Positions 27,901 to 37,016 are shown, numbered from the stretch's first letter. The stretch: DNA of 51,274 nucleotides from Fenollaria massiliensis (GCF_000312505.2 NZ_HG326229.1:1-51274); one strand, 5' to 3'. Notes: a model not told the origin generated them from the sequence alone. Numbers and translations are program-made.

Positions 27901-28794
27901 ATGGATCTACACGTATACATCGTCGATGCCTTCGCAACATGCCGCTTCGGCGGAACACCCATCGGCGTAGTTGCCGACGCAGAAGGCCTTAAAGAAGAAG
28001 AGTACCAAATCATCGCAAACGAGCTCAGAGCAAGCCTCACAGCATTTGCAGAGCCAGTAGACCAAGACGTTTTCAGAACTAGATACTTCACAAGCAAAAC
28101 CGAACTCGAAGGCTCCGGACAAGGCTCACTTGCACTATTTTACGTGCTTACAAGCCTTGGCTATATCAAAGCCATTGAGAATGGTGTCAAGCTCGTCTAC
28201 GAAGTGAACAGAAATTCAAAGAAAAAAGTCTACATCTATTACAAAGACTACAAGATAGAGAATTTAGAGATAGAAGTCTCTCGTCCAGAGATATTAAATA
28301 CCTCGCCCGACATTTCGAATATGCTTAGCTCCATGAGCCTTTCAACAGCAGATATCGGTATCGATGGCGCAAAAGATGCCAGAGCAATGGTCGTGAAAGC
28401 AGAGGAGAATACACTCATCGTACCAGTTAGGACGAGACAAGCACTTTATGGTTATACAATAGACGAATTCAAATTCAGAGACGCAGCTAAGAGCATAGGC
28501 GTCGAAAACGTACACCTCTTCTACCAAGCGGAAGACGGCTTCTACTACGTAAGGAATTACACAAAAGACCTTGCCTTCGAAGAAGATAGCTCCTCCGCAT
28601 ACGCTAATGCGGCGCTGCACTATTATTTGATAAAAAATAAATTAACCACAAAGCTCAAAGCCAAGATGCTACAAGGCGAGACCATGAACAGACCGTCAAG
28701 AGTACAAACGCGCTATTTAGAGGATAAGGATTCAGCGTTTATTACGGTTATGGGGATGGCACGCATCTCGCTAGACGGCATATTGAATATATGA
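27901..28794 (+). CDS. PhzF-family protein with a non-canonical active site
   Basis: 297 residues, the usual PhzF length. The N-terminal VDAFATCRFGGTPIGVV matches the family's VDAF...FGGNPAAVV. The later catalytic positions are changed: the NLSETAF motif with its essential glutamate reads RASLTAF; the GHATLA motif reads GQGSLAL; the DPATGSA region reads EEDSSSAYANAAL. Isomerase activity of the known type is therefore doubtful, but the fold seems whole. It starts one base after parB, in an operon with chromosome segregation genes. Function is unknown. Confidence 0.75.
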   Translation: MDLHVYIVDAFATCRFGGTPIGVVADAEGLKEEEYQIIANELRASLTAFAEPVDQDVFRTRYFTSKTELEGSGQGSLALFYVLTSLGYIKAIENGVKLVYEVNRNSKKKVYIYYKDYKIENLEIEVSRPEILNTSPDISNMLSSMSLSTADIGIDGAKDARAMVVKAEENTLIVPVRTRQALYGYTIDEFKFRDAAKSIGVENVHLFYQAEDGFYYVRNYTKDLAFEEDSSSAYANAALHYYLIKNKLTTKLKAKMLQGETMNRPSRVQTRYLEDKDSAFITVMGMARISLDGILNI

Positions 28795-28921
28795 TTTCGC
28801 ATTCAAATTTCGTCTGGAACTCGTTCGATTTTTTTCAATGCTCATGTACCATATGTACATTCCGCTTGAAAAAAATCTCCACTTCGTCCCATACTAAAAA
28901 TTTGCTCTGCGAAATTTAGAT
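28793..28921. repeat. Family D element, copy 2
   Basis: Begins at the stop codon of the PhzF-like gene. ATTTCGC and GCGAAAT form the outer stem. An inner TTTTTTTCAA pairs with TTGAAAAAAA, and GTAC with GTAC. The inner stem differs from copy 1 (TTGACAA/TTGTCAA) yet remains paired. The rest of the gap to fchA (28922-29130) holds AT-rich hairpins, one of them AAAATTTA/TAAATTTT. I see no THF riboswitch. Confidence 0.65.
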
Positions 28922-29144
28922 ATATATTATCTTCCTATTATATAGAGTATATATATGGGGAAAAAATTTTTATACAAAAATAAAAACAAAAGAAAATTTA
29001 TTTACGTAAATTTTCTTGCGAATGAAAATAAAATTATTTTCATTCTAAAAGGAAAACAATTTACAAAAACAAAAAACATACACAGTGGCTCAGCCATAAT
29101 CACGGCCCAGCCATTCCAAAAACAAAAAATCAAGGAGGAAAATT

Positions 29145-29786
29145 ATGTTAATCGAAAAAACACTAAGAGATTATTTAAAAGAAGTTAGATCAGACTCACC
29201 AGCACCAGGCGGTGGCTCAGTTGCAGCCTATTCATCAGCACTAGGCGCATCCCTTACAAACATGGTCATGGCGCTTACAGAGAGCAAAAAAGCCTTCGCG
29301 GAACTACCAGAGTCCGAGCAAAACACAATGAAAGACTACTCCAAAAAACTAGTAGCAGTATGCACAGAGCTTGAAGACATCGTAGACACAGACTCAACAG
29401 CATTCAACGATGTAATCAAAGCACTTAAGATGCCAAAAGAAACAGACGAAGAAAAGAAAATCAGATCAGAAAAAATACAAGAAGGCTACAAAATCGCGCT
29501 AGAAATACCATTCAGATGCGCAGAATTAGGCCTAGAAGCCATGGCAATGCAAAAGATATTCGCGCAAAACGGCAACATCAACGCAATCACAGACGTTGGC
29601 GTAGGCTGCCTACTATTACAAACAGGCGTTGAAGGCGCACTACTAAACGTTACAATCAACCTAAAATCACTTAAAGACGAAGCCTTCAGAGAAGAAACAA
29701 GAAAGAAAGTCCAAGACATGCTAGAGTCTTCCAAAAAGTATAAAGAAGAAACACTTGCGATAGTTTATAAGAGATTATCTGAGTAA
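29145..29786 (+). CDS. fchA: Formimidotetrahydrofolate cyclodeaminase family protein
   Basis: 213 residues, the standard length of the stand-alone FTCD_C enzyme that turns 5-formimino-THF into methenyl-THF and ammonia. Family motifs are the N-terminal SDSPAPGGGSVAAYSSALGA (folate-binding loop), DTDSTAFNDVIKALKMPK near residue 86, and a helical C-terminus. A strong AAGGAGG site precedes the start. In anaerobes it serves histidine or purine degradation; partner genes are not adjacent. Confidence 0.92.
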   Translation: MLIEKTLRDYLKEVRSDSPAPGGGSVAAYSSALGASLTNMVMALTESKKAFAELPESEQNTMKDYSKKLVAVCTELEDIVDTDSTAFNDVIKALKMPKETDEEKKIRSEKIQEGYKIALEIPFRCAELGLEAMAMQKIFAQNGNINAITDVGVGCLLLQTGVEGALLNVTINLKSLKDEAFREETRKKVQDMLESSKKYKEETLAIVYKRLSE

Positions 29787-29815
29787 TATCGCTTAAACTA
29801 AATAATACAGATCAT

Positions 29816-29843
29816 AGACGCTTCACACGAGGCGTCTTTTTTT
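29816..29843 (+). terminator. Intrinsic terminator after fchA
   Basis: AGACGC pairs with GCGTCT, followed by about seven T. Confidence 0.85.
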
Positions 29844-29904
29844 ATGAGAATGGTCTTGCCACTTCGTAAAACGTCCCACGCAAAACCATTGCCATAATCC
29901 AAAC

Positions 29905-30142
29905 AAAAAAGCAGTACACACGTACTGCCTTTGGGGATGGTATATTAAAGGAAAGCCAGGGGTAAAAGAAATCAATAATGAAGGAGGATTTCTTTATTTA
30001 ACCCAAGCTTAGACATAGCCCGCGTCTAAGACCTCGATATAAGTAAATAATTCGTGATACGAGACTTGGGTAGCCCGCCCACAGACGGACCTACGAAGGA
30101 GAATCCCCTTGCTTCCCATGTAGCCTACTAAAGTAAACTACA
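29905..30142 (-). ncRNA. Structured non-coding RNA of about 240 nt, family not identified
   Basis: The minus strand has a promoter, then about 240 nt without a reading frame, ending in a hairpin (GCAGTAC/GTACTGC, 29911-29928) and six T (29905-29910). The predicted transcript folds into a 5' hairpin (ATGTAG/CTACAT), a long closing stem (GGAAGC and GGGG pairing with CCCC and GCTTTCC), and inside it a hairpin GTAG...CTAC, a three-way junction closed by CCCAAG/CTTGGG with arms CTCG/CGAG and CTTAGAC/GTCTAAG, and a hairpin AAAGAAATC/GATTTCTTT. It does not match tmRNA, RNase P RNA or SRP RNA as I know them. 6S RNA seems unlikely because of the branching; a raiA-type RNA is possible but unproven. Confidence 0.75.
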
Positions 30143-30148
30143 TTGCGT

Positions 30149-30177
30149 ATTATATTATAAAAGGAAGATAAAGTCAA
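30149..30177 (-). promoter_or_regulatory. Promoter of the structured RNA
   Basis: On the minus strand, TTGACT (30177-30172), 17 bp, then TATAAT (30154-30149): near consensus, implying strong constitutive transcription. A second overlapping TATAAT lies five bases upstream. Confidence 0.85.
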
Positions 30178-30427
30178 GAAATTTATGCTTCAATACCATG
30201 CACATGGCTCTGCCACTTCGTAAAACATAGACAAATACACGTATATGTGAAAGATTGAAATTTTTTATACTAAATATTCAAATATATGCAAAAGAAAATT
30301 TTTTATTATACGCAAATAGTGATTTGCAAAAGTCGAAACACGCACGAAACGAGTTTAGTAAAAATTAAAACGCATGCAAATCGAGTTTTGTAACACACTC
30401 TTAACAAACAAAACACATTTTCTGTGG

Positions 30428-30740
30428 TATAATGTAATTGTAAATAAAGTACCACTAAATTGTTTGGAGCAAGAAACGAGTTACAGGTTTGATTTTAGAA
30501 CTGACTAACCCAAAGAACAAGCCCACTTGTTCGCAAGAAACGAAATCAGCTCGAGGAAGTAAAGCTAAAGGAAGAAGATAATTTCTATTAAGTCATTAAT
30601 AAGTGATTTAAACGTTTCTTTTAGCGGCCTTGCCCAAGGCACTCGCTGACAAGCTCGCAACAAACGGCTTAGTAACTTATGAATTTTTCTAAAGAAAGAA
30701 CACATAAGCTATTATTTCAAGATTAAATAATTTAACCGTT
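30428..30740 (+). ncRNA. Candidate structured RNA or long leader upstream of the surface-protein gene
   Basis: An extended -10 (TGGTATAAT, TATAAT 30428-30433) is followed by about 300 nt without ORF but with strong pairing potential. CGC-AAGAAACG-AAATCA (about 30532-30549) pairs with TGATTT-CGTTTCTT-GCG (about 30607-30634). GAACAAG/CTTGTTC and GCCTTG/AAGGC form local hairpins. AACAAACGG (about 30658) pairs with CCGTTTGTT (about 30737). A second AAGAAACG at 30483 could compete for the same CGTTTCTT. Whether it is a free RNA or an upstream leader is unknown. From 30180 to 30420 I see nothing. Confidence 0.45.
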
Positions 30741-30775
30741 TGTTACAATTGTGTTAAATATATCGCAAAATTCTT

Positions 30776-30804
30776 GCAATATTCTTTTTTAGATGGTATA
30801 ATAC
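30776..30804 (+). promoter_or_regulatory. Promoter of the SLH surface-protein gene
   Basis: TTGCAA, a 17-bp spacer and TATAAT directly upstream of the gene's short leader. Confidence 0.75.
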
Positions 30805-30811
30805 ATTAAGA

Positions 30812-30832
30812 GTGTAGGCTTATCCTACACAA
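30812..30832 (+). promoter_or_regulatory. 5' leader stem-loop of the surface-protein mRNA
   Basis: GTGTAGG and CCTACAC form a hairpin at the very 5' end of the predicted transcript, followed by an AAAGGAGGT ribosome binding site. Such 5' stems are known to stabilise abundant mRNAs; that role here is inferred. Confidence 0.65.
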
Positions 30833-30854
30833 ATTTAAAAGGAGGTCATTAGAC

Positions 30855-33800
30855 ATGAGTAAAAAATTACTTGCACTACTACTTGCATTAGTCATGATAG
30901 TAGGCTCATTTACTTCAGTTCTAGCTGATGAAGCTAAGCCAGCTGATCCTGTTAAGACAGAAAAACCAGCTGAAGAAAAGAAAGAAGAACCAGCTAAGAC
31001 TGAAGAAAAGAAGGATGAAAAGTCTGAAGAAAAGAAAGACGAAAAATCCGAAGAAAAAACAGAAGAAAAGAAGGAAGAAGTTAAAGACGAAGCTCTTGTA
31101 AGAGCTATCGATGTTCTTAAGAAAGCTGGATTCATTTCTGGTTATTCAAAAGATTCAGAAGACTTCAAAGCTGAAAAGAACGTAACTAGAGCAGAATTTG
31201 CTTCTATGATCGTTAGAGTTAAAGGTCTTGAAGACTCAGCTAAAGCTTTAGCTACAGTTCCAACTGGATTCAAGGACGTTCCTACAAACCTTTGGGCTAA
31301 CGGATACATCGCTGTTGCTAAACAACAAGGATTCATCAACGGTTACCCTAACGGAACATTCCAACCAAACAGACAAATCTCTTACCAAGACATGGCTACA
31401 ATGCTAACTATCGCTCTAGGTAAAGCAGAAGTTGGTACAGTATATCCAGCAGGCTACATCGTAAAAGCTCAACAATTAGGATTATTCAACAACGTTAAAC
31501 CTCTAGCTTACACAGATATGGCTACTAGAGGAGACGTTTTCAAGATGGTTTACAACATGATTACAAGCAAAGAATTTGCTCAAAGAAAAGTTCTTAAAGC
31601 AATCGTTCTTGAAAATGACAGAGTTGAAAACCTAGGCGAAAGACAAATCACTGTTGAAGTTATTGACGTAGTTCAAAAAGCTGACTGGGCTAACGCAAGC
31701 AGAGACAAAAAAGGTGATCAACACACTTATACACTTGACAAAGATTTAATGTTAGACCCTGAACAATTACTTGGTAGAGTTGTTAACGTAACAGTTGACA
31801 AAGACGACAAGATCGTTGAACTTACAGAAGATAAATCTTATGATTATCTAGAAGGCTGCATCGATAACTTAAACAACAGAAAGTTAGTTTTAGACGACGT
31901 AGCTTACAGCGTAGGATTTGATGAAAGATATAACGAAAGAGACGAAAGAATCTTCAGAACATATCTAGACAACAAAGAATACAGCTACCTTGATTTTGTT
32001 GCTAAATACGCTAACGATGGTTACAGCTTTGCAAGAATCACAGTTAAGAACGGTAAAGTTATCTTCATCGATGCTTACAGATTCAACGACATCGCTCCAG
32101 TAACTCAAGTTAAAGACGGAGCAGTTTACTACAGAGACGATATGAAACAAGCTAGAGAATATAAAGCTGCAGATTTAAAAGACAGAGTTATATTCCGTGA
32201 TAAAGCTGGCTATACAGTAGCTGACAAGAAAGAAATCGTTAAAGATGACGTTATTCATTTCTACAACAACTACAAGAACGCTATCGTTAGAAAAGATGCA
32301 AAAGTTGATACTGAATTAGTAAAAACTTATATAGACAGAAGAGGAGAATGGGCAGTAGGTAAAGATGGTGAATACTATCTATATAATGCTGACTACTTCA
32401 GAGCTATATACAGCATTGAAGCAAAATACTACGATGTTGTAGGAAACAGAGGATACTTAGATCCAATCGTAAAAGACAAAGTTAAGATATTAGTTGACAT
32501 TTTCGGAAACGCACAATTAGTTGAATCATCTAAAGAATGGAAAGATGGTATCAACGTTGTTAAGAGAATTCGTTCAAACGGAGAAGCTCAATTACTTCCT
32601 CCTAAGGGAGATGCATTCTGGGCTACAGAAACTAGAGATACTTCATACATTAACTACAATATCTTTGGTTCAACAAACAATTCAAGATTATTAGAATTCG
32701 ATCAAGACGATATCGTTTACTACTCAGGAAACGATAAACAAGAAATCGGTAGAATGGGTATCATCGCTAAAGCTGATGATTACATGAGAAGATTCCAATC
32801 TGTAACTAAGTTAACACCTAGATACATCAGAGCTGGTCTTAAAGATTACAGATACTTTGACGGATTAAACGCATACTACATTGATAACGGTCATGTAGAA
32901 CAAGTTAGAGACTTAGCTAAGTTCGTTGAAAACAACAAAGACAACAAAGAACTAGAAGCATTCGTTATCAGCGAAGCTGCATTAAAAGACAAATTCCATA
33001 AGGATCGTCTAAACGTTAAGTACTACAACTTCCTAAGCGCTGCAGATGACATCGCTAACGTAGTTGTATTCAATAAAGTTGCTGATGGAACTAAGTATGA
33101 ACACATATACGCAAAAGTTCTTGCAACAGATAACTACCTAACTGGCGCATTATTCGTTGACGCTCAAGGCAAGAAATATGACGTAGCACTAGCTGACAAT
33201 AAGGTAGGCGACTTCAGAATTAATGACATAGTATATCTACACATAGATAAAGCTACTATGGAAAAAGAAGGTACACAACTTAAGGGTTATGTAACAGTAC
33301 CAGCTATAATCGACGGTTCAACTTCTATTGATAAATTAGAAAAGATTAGAGATACTAACACTTATCAATTAACTAAATTTGACGCTAATGGTAGAGTAAT
33401 TTCAAGCGACAGAGTATTCTTTGATAACAAGACTCAAGAATTTGGTCAACCACTTTCTGATTACGCACAAGTTTACCTTGATCCAAAGGATCCAAGATAC
33501 GTTAAGGTTGTTAACTACAGAAAAGATATAAAAGGCAATAAGATTGCAACATTAGATGTAGAAAGCACATTTGATGAATTAGTTCTTGGCGGAGTTAAAT
33601 ATTTAGCAGATGAAAGAACAATGTACTACAATGGAAATACATTCCTTGACTTTGGTAGAAGAGGATTTGCTAAGGTTGCTCCTTTCGTAGGAAGCGAAGT
33701 AGCATTCACATTAAAAGACGGTTTTGTAAGAACATTAACAATTACAAAAACTACAACTAATTTATCTGATGAAGCTATAGATAAGACTGTTGCTGATGCA

Positions 33801-34418
33801 GTTTCTGTTATAAACAGAATTACACCTAACCCTGTACAAGTTCCTATGACTTTACCTACAGGTGTTGCTGATGCTAATGCTTATGTTAAGAAGTTAGTTG
33901 AAAAAGCAATTGCTGATGCAAAATTAGATAAATTAGTAAATGTTACATTTACAGATACAGCAGCAGCTCCAGCTCTAGCTAACGTAGTAGCTAATGTTGA
34001 ATCAGTAAAAACAAAATCTGACAGCACTAAAGCTACAAGAAAATCAAACAAGATTGAATACAAACAATCAACAGCTCAAGACATTGCTAATCAAGTAGTA
34101 GCAGCTATCGACGAATTAAAACCTAACTATCCAATAGCTGATACTCATAGCTTAGTTGGTGGAAAAGTTGTAGAATTACAAGACGGCGTTGTTGACGCAA
34201 CTGACGTATTAGCAGCTGTTAAACAAAGATTAGTTGCAGAACTAAAAGCTGGCACATTACAAGAAAAATATCCTGAAATAGCTAGCATGAAAGAAATTGA
34301 AAAAATAACTGTTGCTGGCGTAATGGTTAAGGATGCATCAAAGAAACTTTACAATGTAACATTCAATTATGATGGAACTGCAGGAACTAATCCAGTAGTA
34401 TTCGAATTCGTTAAATAG
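30855..34418 (+). CDS. Large SLH-domain surface (S-layer-type) protein
   Basis: 1187 residues. A signal peptide (about 1-25, cleavage after VLA) is followed by a Lys/Glu-rich spacer (about 26-80) with repeated EEKKDEKSEE-like units, then SLH domains: one around 82-130 (NVTRAEFASMIVRVKGL), one around 138-188 (FKDVPTNLWANGYIAVAKQQ) and a weaker one around 190-235. SLH domains bind secondary cell-wall polymer. The remainder has no recognised family. The leader hairpin, strong ribosome binding site and well-adapted codons suggest one of the most abundant proteins of the cell. Calling it the main S-layer protein is inference. Confidence 0.88.
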   Translation: MSKKLLALLLALVMIVGSFTSVLADEAKPADPVKTEKPAEEKKEEPAKTEEKKDEKSEEKKDEKSEEKTEEKKEEVKDEALVRAIDVLKKAGFISGYSKDSEDFKAEKNVTRAEFASMIVRVKGLEDSAKALATVPTGFKDVPTNLWANGYIAVAKQQGFINGYPNGTFQPNRQISYQDMATMLTIALGKAEVGTVYPAGYIVKAQQLGLFNNVKPLAYTDMATRGDVFKMVYNMITSKEFAQRKVLKAIVLENDRVENLGERQITVEVIDVVQKADWANASRDKKGDQHTYTLDKDLMLDPEQLLGRVVNVTVDKDDKIVELTEDKSYDYLEGCIDNLNNRKLVLDDVAYSVGFDERYNERDERIFRTYLDNKEYSYLDFVAKYANDGYSFARITVKNGKVIFIDAYRFNDIAPVTQVKDGAVYYRDDMKQAREYKAADLKDRVIFRDKAGYTVADKKEIVKDDVIHFYNNYKNAIVRKDAKVDTELVKTYIDRRGEWAVGKDGEYYLYNADYFRAIYSIEAKYYDVVGNRGYLDPIVKDKVKILVDIFGNAQLVESSKEWKDGINVVKRIRSNGEAQLLPPKGDAFWATETRDTSYINYNIFGSTNNSRLLEFDQDDIVYYSGNDKQEIGRMGIIAKADDYMRRFQSVTKLTPRYIRAGLKDYRYFDGLNAYYIDNGHVEQVRDLAKFVENNKDNKELEAFVISEAALKDKFHKDRLNVKYYNFLSAADDIANVVVFNKVADGTKYEHIYAKVLATDNYLTGALFVDAQGKKYDVALADNKVGDFRINDIVYLHIDKATMEKEGTQLKGYVTVPAIIDGSTSIDKLEKIRDTNTYQLTKFDANGRVISSDRVFFDNKTQEFGQPLSDYAQVYLDPKDPRYVKVVNYRKDIKGNKIATLDVESTFDELVLGGVKYLADERTMYYNGNTFLDFGRRGFAKVAPFVGSEVAFTLKDGFVRTLTITKTTTNLSDEAIDKTVADAVSVINRITPNPVQVPMTLPTGVADANAYVKKLVEKAIADAKLDKLVNVTFTDTAAAPALANVVANVESVKTKSDSTKATRKSNKIEYKQSTAQDIANQVVAAIDELKPNYPIADTHSLVGGKVVELQDGVVDATDVLAAVKQRLVAELKAGTLQEKYPEIASMKEIEKITVAGVMVKDASKKLYNVTFNYDGTAGTNPVVFEFVK

Positions 34419-34440
34419 TTAAAACTTAACTAAAATAAAA

Positions 34441-34472
34441 AGAGGAGGGTCTTATGACCTTCCTTTTTTGTA
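34441..34472 (+). terminator. Intrinsic terminator of the surface-protein gene
   Basis: GAGGGTC pairs with GACCTTC over TTAT, followed by six T. Confidence 0.85.
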
Positions 34473-34564
34473 CATAGAATAATTTGTTTAGATAAAAGGA
34501 TATATGGGTAAAAGAAAAGAGAAAAAATTCAGTTAAAATAACTATATACAATACGGAGGTAAAT

Positions 34565-35281
34565 ATGTCTAAGCTTATATCCAGCATTTTTATTTTTCAG
34601 GAGATGTATAGGGAAAAAATAATAAATAATTCTACTATGCTTAAAAAATTTAGGAAAGTTTATGGTATTAGTTTATTAATATTTTTCGCTTATGTATTAT
34701 TTTTAATGAAACGAATAGAAAGTGTTAGTTTAAATAACTTGATAATTATTGTATTATGTATTATAAACATAGTATCTGGATTTGTATCATGTATAAAGGC
34801 TATGTGTACAAGTATATCTTATTTTTTAAAAATAGCATTATTTTCAACTTTTATCTTCGGAATTTTTATATATTTTATTTTGTGCTATCTTTTAGAAGTA
34901 AGTAATATCTCTTATTTTCTATTAATAGTCATATTTACTACAATCTGGACTTTTTTAAGTACTTTTAGTGAAAATAAAATTGGGACGCTTTCAAATGCGA
35001 TTCTTGCAGTTCTCGTAGGAATAAGTTTACAAGCTAATTCTTTTATATGGTCTGAAAAAGAGCTAGCATTGCTTAAAATCAATGTTGGTTCAATGACTAG
35101 AGAAGAAAATCTTGCCTTATATAAAGTCAACGAACTTGCAATAAATAAAGTACTATTTCCTATTTTTGTTATGACAGCTATTGGCGCTTTATCTTGTGCA
35201 TATAAAGAATACTGGCTTGAAAAGAATGAAGATAAGCTAAACAAGCTTAAGGATGCCTGTAAAAAAGTGGGTAAATATTAA
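34565..35281 (+). CDS. Multi-pass membrane protein of unknown function
   Basis: 238 residues. About five or six hydrophobic segments occupy roughly residues 32-160 and 200-218, and the C-terminal 20 residues are charged. An ACGGAGGT ribosome binding site precedes the ATG. No family recognised. The base composition is more AT-rich than in the preceding genes, as in the FRG gene that follows after 127 bases, so the two may have arrived together. Confidence 0.65.
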   Translation: MSKLISSIFIFQEMYREKIINNSTMLKKFRKVYGISLLIFFAYVLFLMKRIESVSLNNLIIIVLCIINIVSGFVSCIKAMCTSISYFLKIALFSTFIFGIFIYFILCYLLEVSNISYFLLIVIFTTIWTFLSTFSENKIGTLSNAILAVLVGISLQANSFIWSEKELALLKINVGSMTREENLALYKVNELAINKVLFPIFVMTAIGALSCAYKEYWLEKNEDKLNKLKDACKKVGKY

Positions 35282-35342
35282 CTTTAATACATTTTAGAGG
35301 CTTATTTATTAAGTCTCAATTTATATAAAATTATTAGTTTTG

Positions 35343-35351
35343 TGGTATAAT
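35343..35351 (+). promoter_or_regulatory. Extended -10 promoter of the FRG-domain gene
   Basis: TGGTATAAT inside TTTTGTGGTATAATG. The same wording occurs before the DUF4143-type ATPase gene, the RNA at 30.4 kb and the lipase gene. Confidence 0.5.
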
Positions 35352-35408
35352 GAGTTTAAATTTAATTTATATTATTTAGTTTTCAAAATTATATTAAGAG
35401 GTGATTTT

Positions 35409-36587
35409 ATGTCTATTAATACTGATAAACCTTACTCAGACATTATTGAGTACTACAAAGAAGAAATATTTTTTATAAAGAGTACTATTCAGATCAATTA
35501 CATTCCTAATATATCTTTTATAAAAAATAGAGGACAAAGATATATTATAACTGGTGTAAAACTTATCGAGTCAAATGACATTGCTAATATAGATAAGATT
35601 TTAAAGGTAGTAAATAAGTGTGATAAATTCATAAAAAATGACATTAAATCAAGTCCTAAATTTGAATATGAGCACGGTAAACTTGATACTGGTACTTGTA
35701 AATTATTTTATGTTTATAAAGATCTCATTCAAGGCTTGTGCGACGAAGGACTGAAATTTAATTATTTTAGAGGTCAGTCTCATGACTACACACTGTTACC
35801 TGGTGCTTTAAGGTATGAAAAGGACTCAGACTATATTAATGACTTTGAAAGTATATATCGAAAACTAGCTCTTGAATTTCCTGATACTATTGATTATGTT
35901 TCTCTAAATCCTATTTCAAAGATTGTTGAAAGAGAACCAAACCTATCTATTTTACAGCACTATGGCTTAAAAACAGCTCTTTTAGATATTACAAAAAATC
36001 CATATATAGCTATGTTATTTATGCTAAATGATAACGTATGGAATGTAAATAATCCGACTTTGTATTTTTTTAAGATTGATGATGGTGTTGCTGGCAAATC
36101 CTCTTTATTTTCTGAGGTCAGAAAAAGCCATACGAATGAACGTATTATTGCTCAAAAAGGTGCTTTTTTAAATTTTGAAAAAGTACTAGATAAGAAAATA
36201 AAAGAGAAAATTCCTTATGTAAAATTAGTCTTAACGCTTGATGATAAGTTGTATAAGTCTATAAGAAAGAAAGGTAAAATTAATCATGAGCATATAAAAG
36301 AAAAAACTACACAATTAATAGATAGAGATAATGATATTTTTGAAACGGAATCAAAAGAATTGTTCAATTTACTATATCTTTCTAAATTATTTGATATAAA
36401 CTCATTCATCGCTTTGAATATAGATTTAGAAAATAAATTAAAAGAGTATTGTTATACTAAAGAAGACATGTTTCCAGATTTTGAAAATAGAATTAGATAT
36501 TTGTCTAATAAGTATAAAAATTTGGACGAAGAAGCTATACGAAACGCTGATCATATAATTGAAGATAATGATACGACTGATGATTAA
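35409..36587 (+). CDS. FRG-domain protein
   Basis: 392 residues from the ATG at 35409, chosen for its GAGGTG at seven bases; an earlier in-frame ATG lies in the promoter. The FRG domain is named after its Phe-Arg-Gly motif, here FNYFRGQSHDYTLLPGALRY near residue 117. Further core motifs are LQHYGLKTALLDITKNPYIA near 180 and QKGAFLNF near 250. FRG proteins are scattered in accessory regions and are suspected in conflict or phage-defence systems; no biochemical activity can be claimed. No partner enzyme is adjacent, only the membrane protein upstream. Confidence 0.85.
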   Translation: MSINTDKPYSDIIEYYKEEIFFIKSTIQINYIPNISFIKNRGQRYIITGVKLIESNDIANIDKILKVVNKCDKFIKNDIKSSPKFEYEHGKLDTGTCKLFYVYKDLIQGLCDEGLKFNYFRGQSHDYTLLPGALRYEKDSDYINDFESIYRKLALEFPDTIDYVSLNPISKIVEREPNLSILQHYGLKTALLDITKNPYIAMLFMLNDNVWNVNNPTLYFFKIDDGVAGKSSLFSEVRKSHTNERIIAQKGAFLNFEKVLDKKIKEKIPYVKLVLTLDDKLYKSIRKKGKINHEHIKEKTTQLIDRDNDIFETESKELFNLLYLSKLFDINSFIALNIDLENKLKEYCYTKEDMFPDFENRIRYLSNKYKNLDEEAIRNADHIIEDNDTTDD

Positions 36588-36631
36588 CTCACCTCTCAAA
36601 ACCCATTATACGCGTTTTATTTTTAAATTAG

Positions 36632-36670
36632 GACCTACAGTACCCCTTAATGTACTATGGGTCTTTTCTT
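36632..36670 (+). terminator. Terminator hairpin after the FRG gene
   Basis: GACC/GGTC and AGTAC/GTACT stems with symmetrical three-base interruptions, followed by a broken T-run. An open frame across this region (36559-37005) is rejected as coding. Confidence 0.65.
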
Positions 36671-36702
36671 TAGATTTAAAATACGTAAGTATTTTAGATC
36701 GC

Positions 36703-36735
36703 AAGAAGACTTTTTTGTTAAAAGTCTTCTTTTGT
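36703..36735 (+). terminator. Second terminator hairpin after the FRG gene
   Basis: AAGAAGACTTTT pairs with AAAAGTCTTCTT over a short loop, ending in a T-rich stretch. No gene recognised from here to 36983. Confidence 0.7.
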
Positions 36736-36983
36736 CTAAGCTATTCGCCTAATTTTTACACTATTTTAGGCGATTTATTTTTAATTAGGGGATTTATCTA
36801 TTTTTATGTATTTGTTTTTGAAACTAAAATCCATTTCCCCGTCTTTTATTTCAGAAACTCATCTTTTTTTGAAACAAGGCTATTTTTCTTTTCTTCTTTC
36901 AATTTATCTTGTGGTGAGTTTTTATACCTCAAGTTTATTTGTGCAAAGACATTAACATTACCATTATCATCATCTCAAGGCAT

Positions 36984-37016
36984 AAAAAAAGGATTGGGTA
37001 CTTAGGTACTCAATCC
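36984..37016 (-). terminator. Terminator of the 147-residue gene
   Basis: On the minus strand GGATTGAGTAC pairs with GTACCCAATCC (one mismatch) and is followed by seven T. The stem covers the stop codon at 37010-37012. Confidence 0.85.

Noticed and set aside
28922-29144. THF riboswitch before fchA
   Set aside because: Only AT-rich simple hairpins are present; the conserved THF aptamer sequence is not seen.
29905-30142. tmRNA, RNase P RNA or SRP RNA
   Set aside because: There is no tRNA-like end or tag frame, no RNase P core sequence such as GAGGAAAGTCC, and no SRP GNAR loop motif.
36559-37005. Open frame of 148 codons after the FRG gene
   Set aside because: It spans two terminator hairpins, has no ribosome binding site, overlaps the FRG stop region and gives a Phe-rich, low-complexity product.
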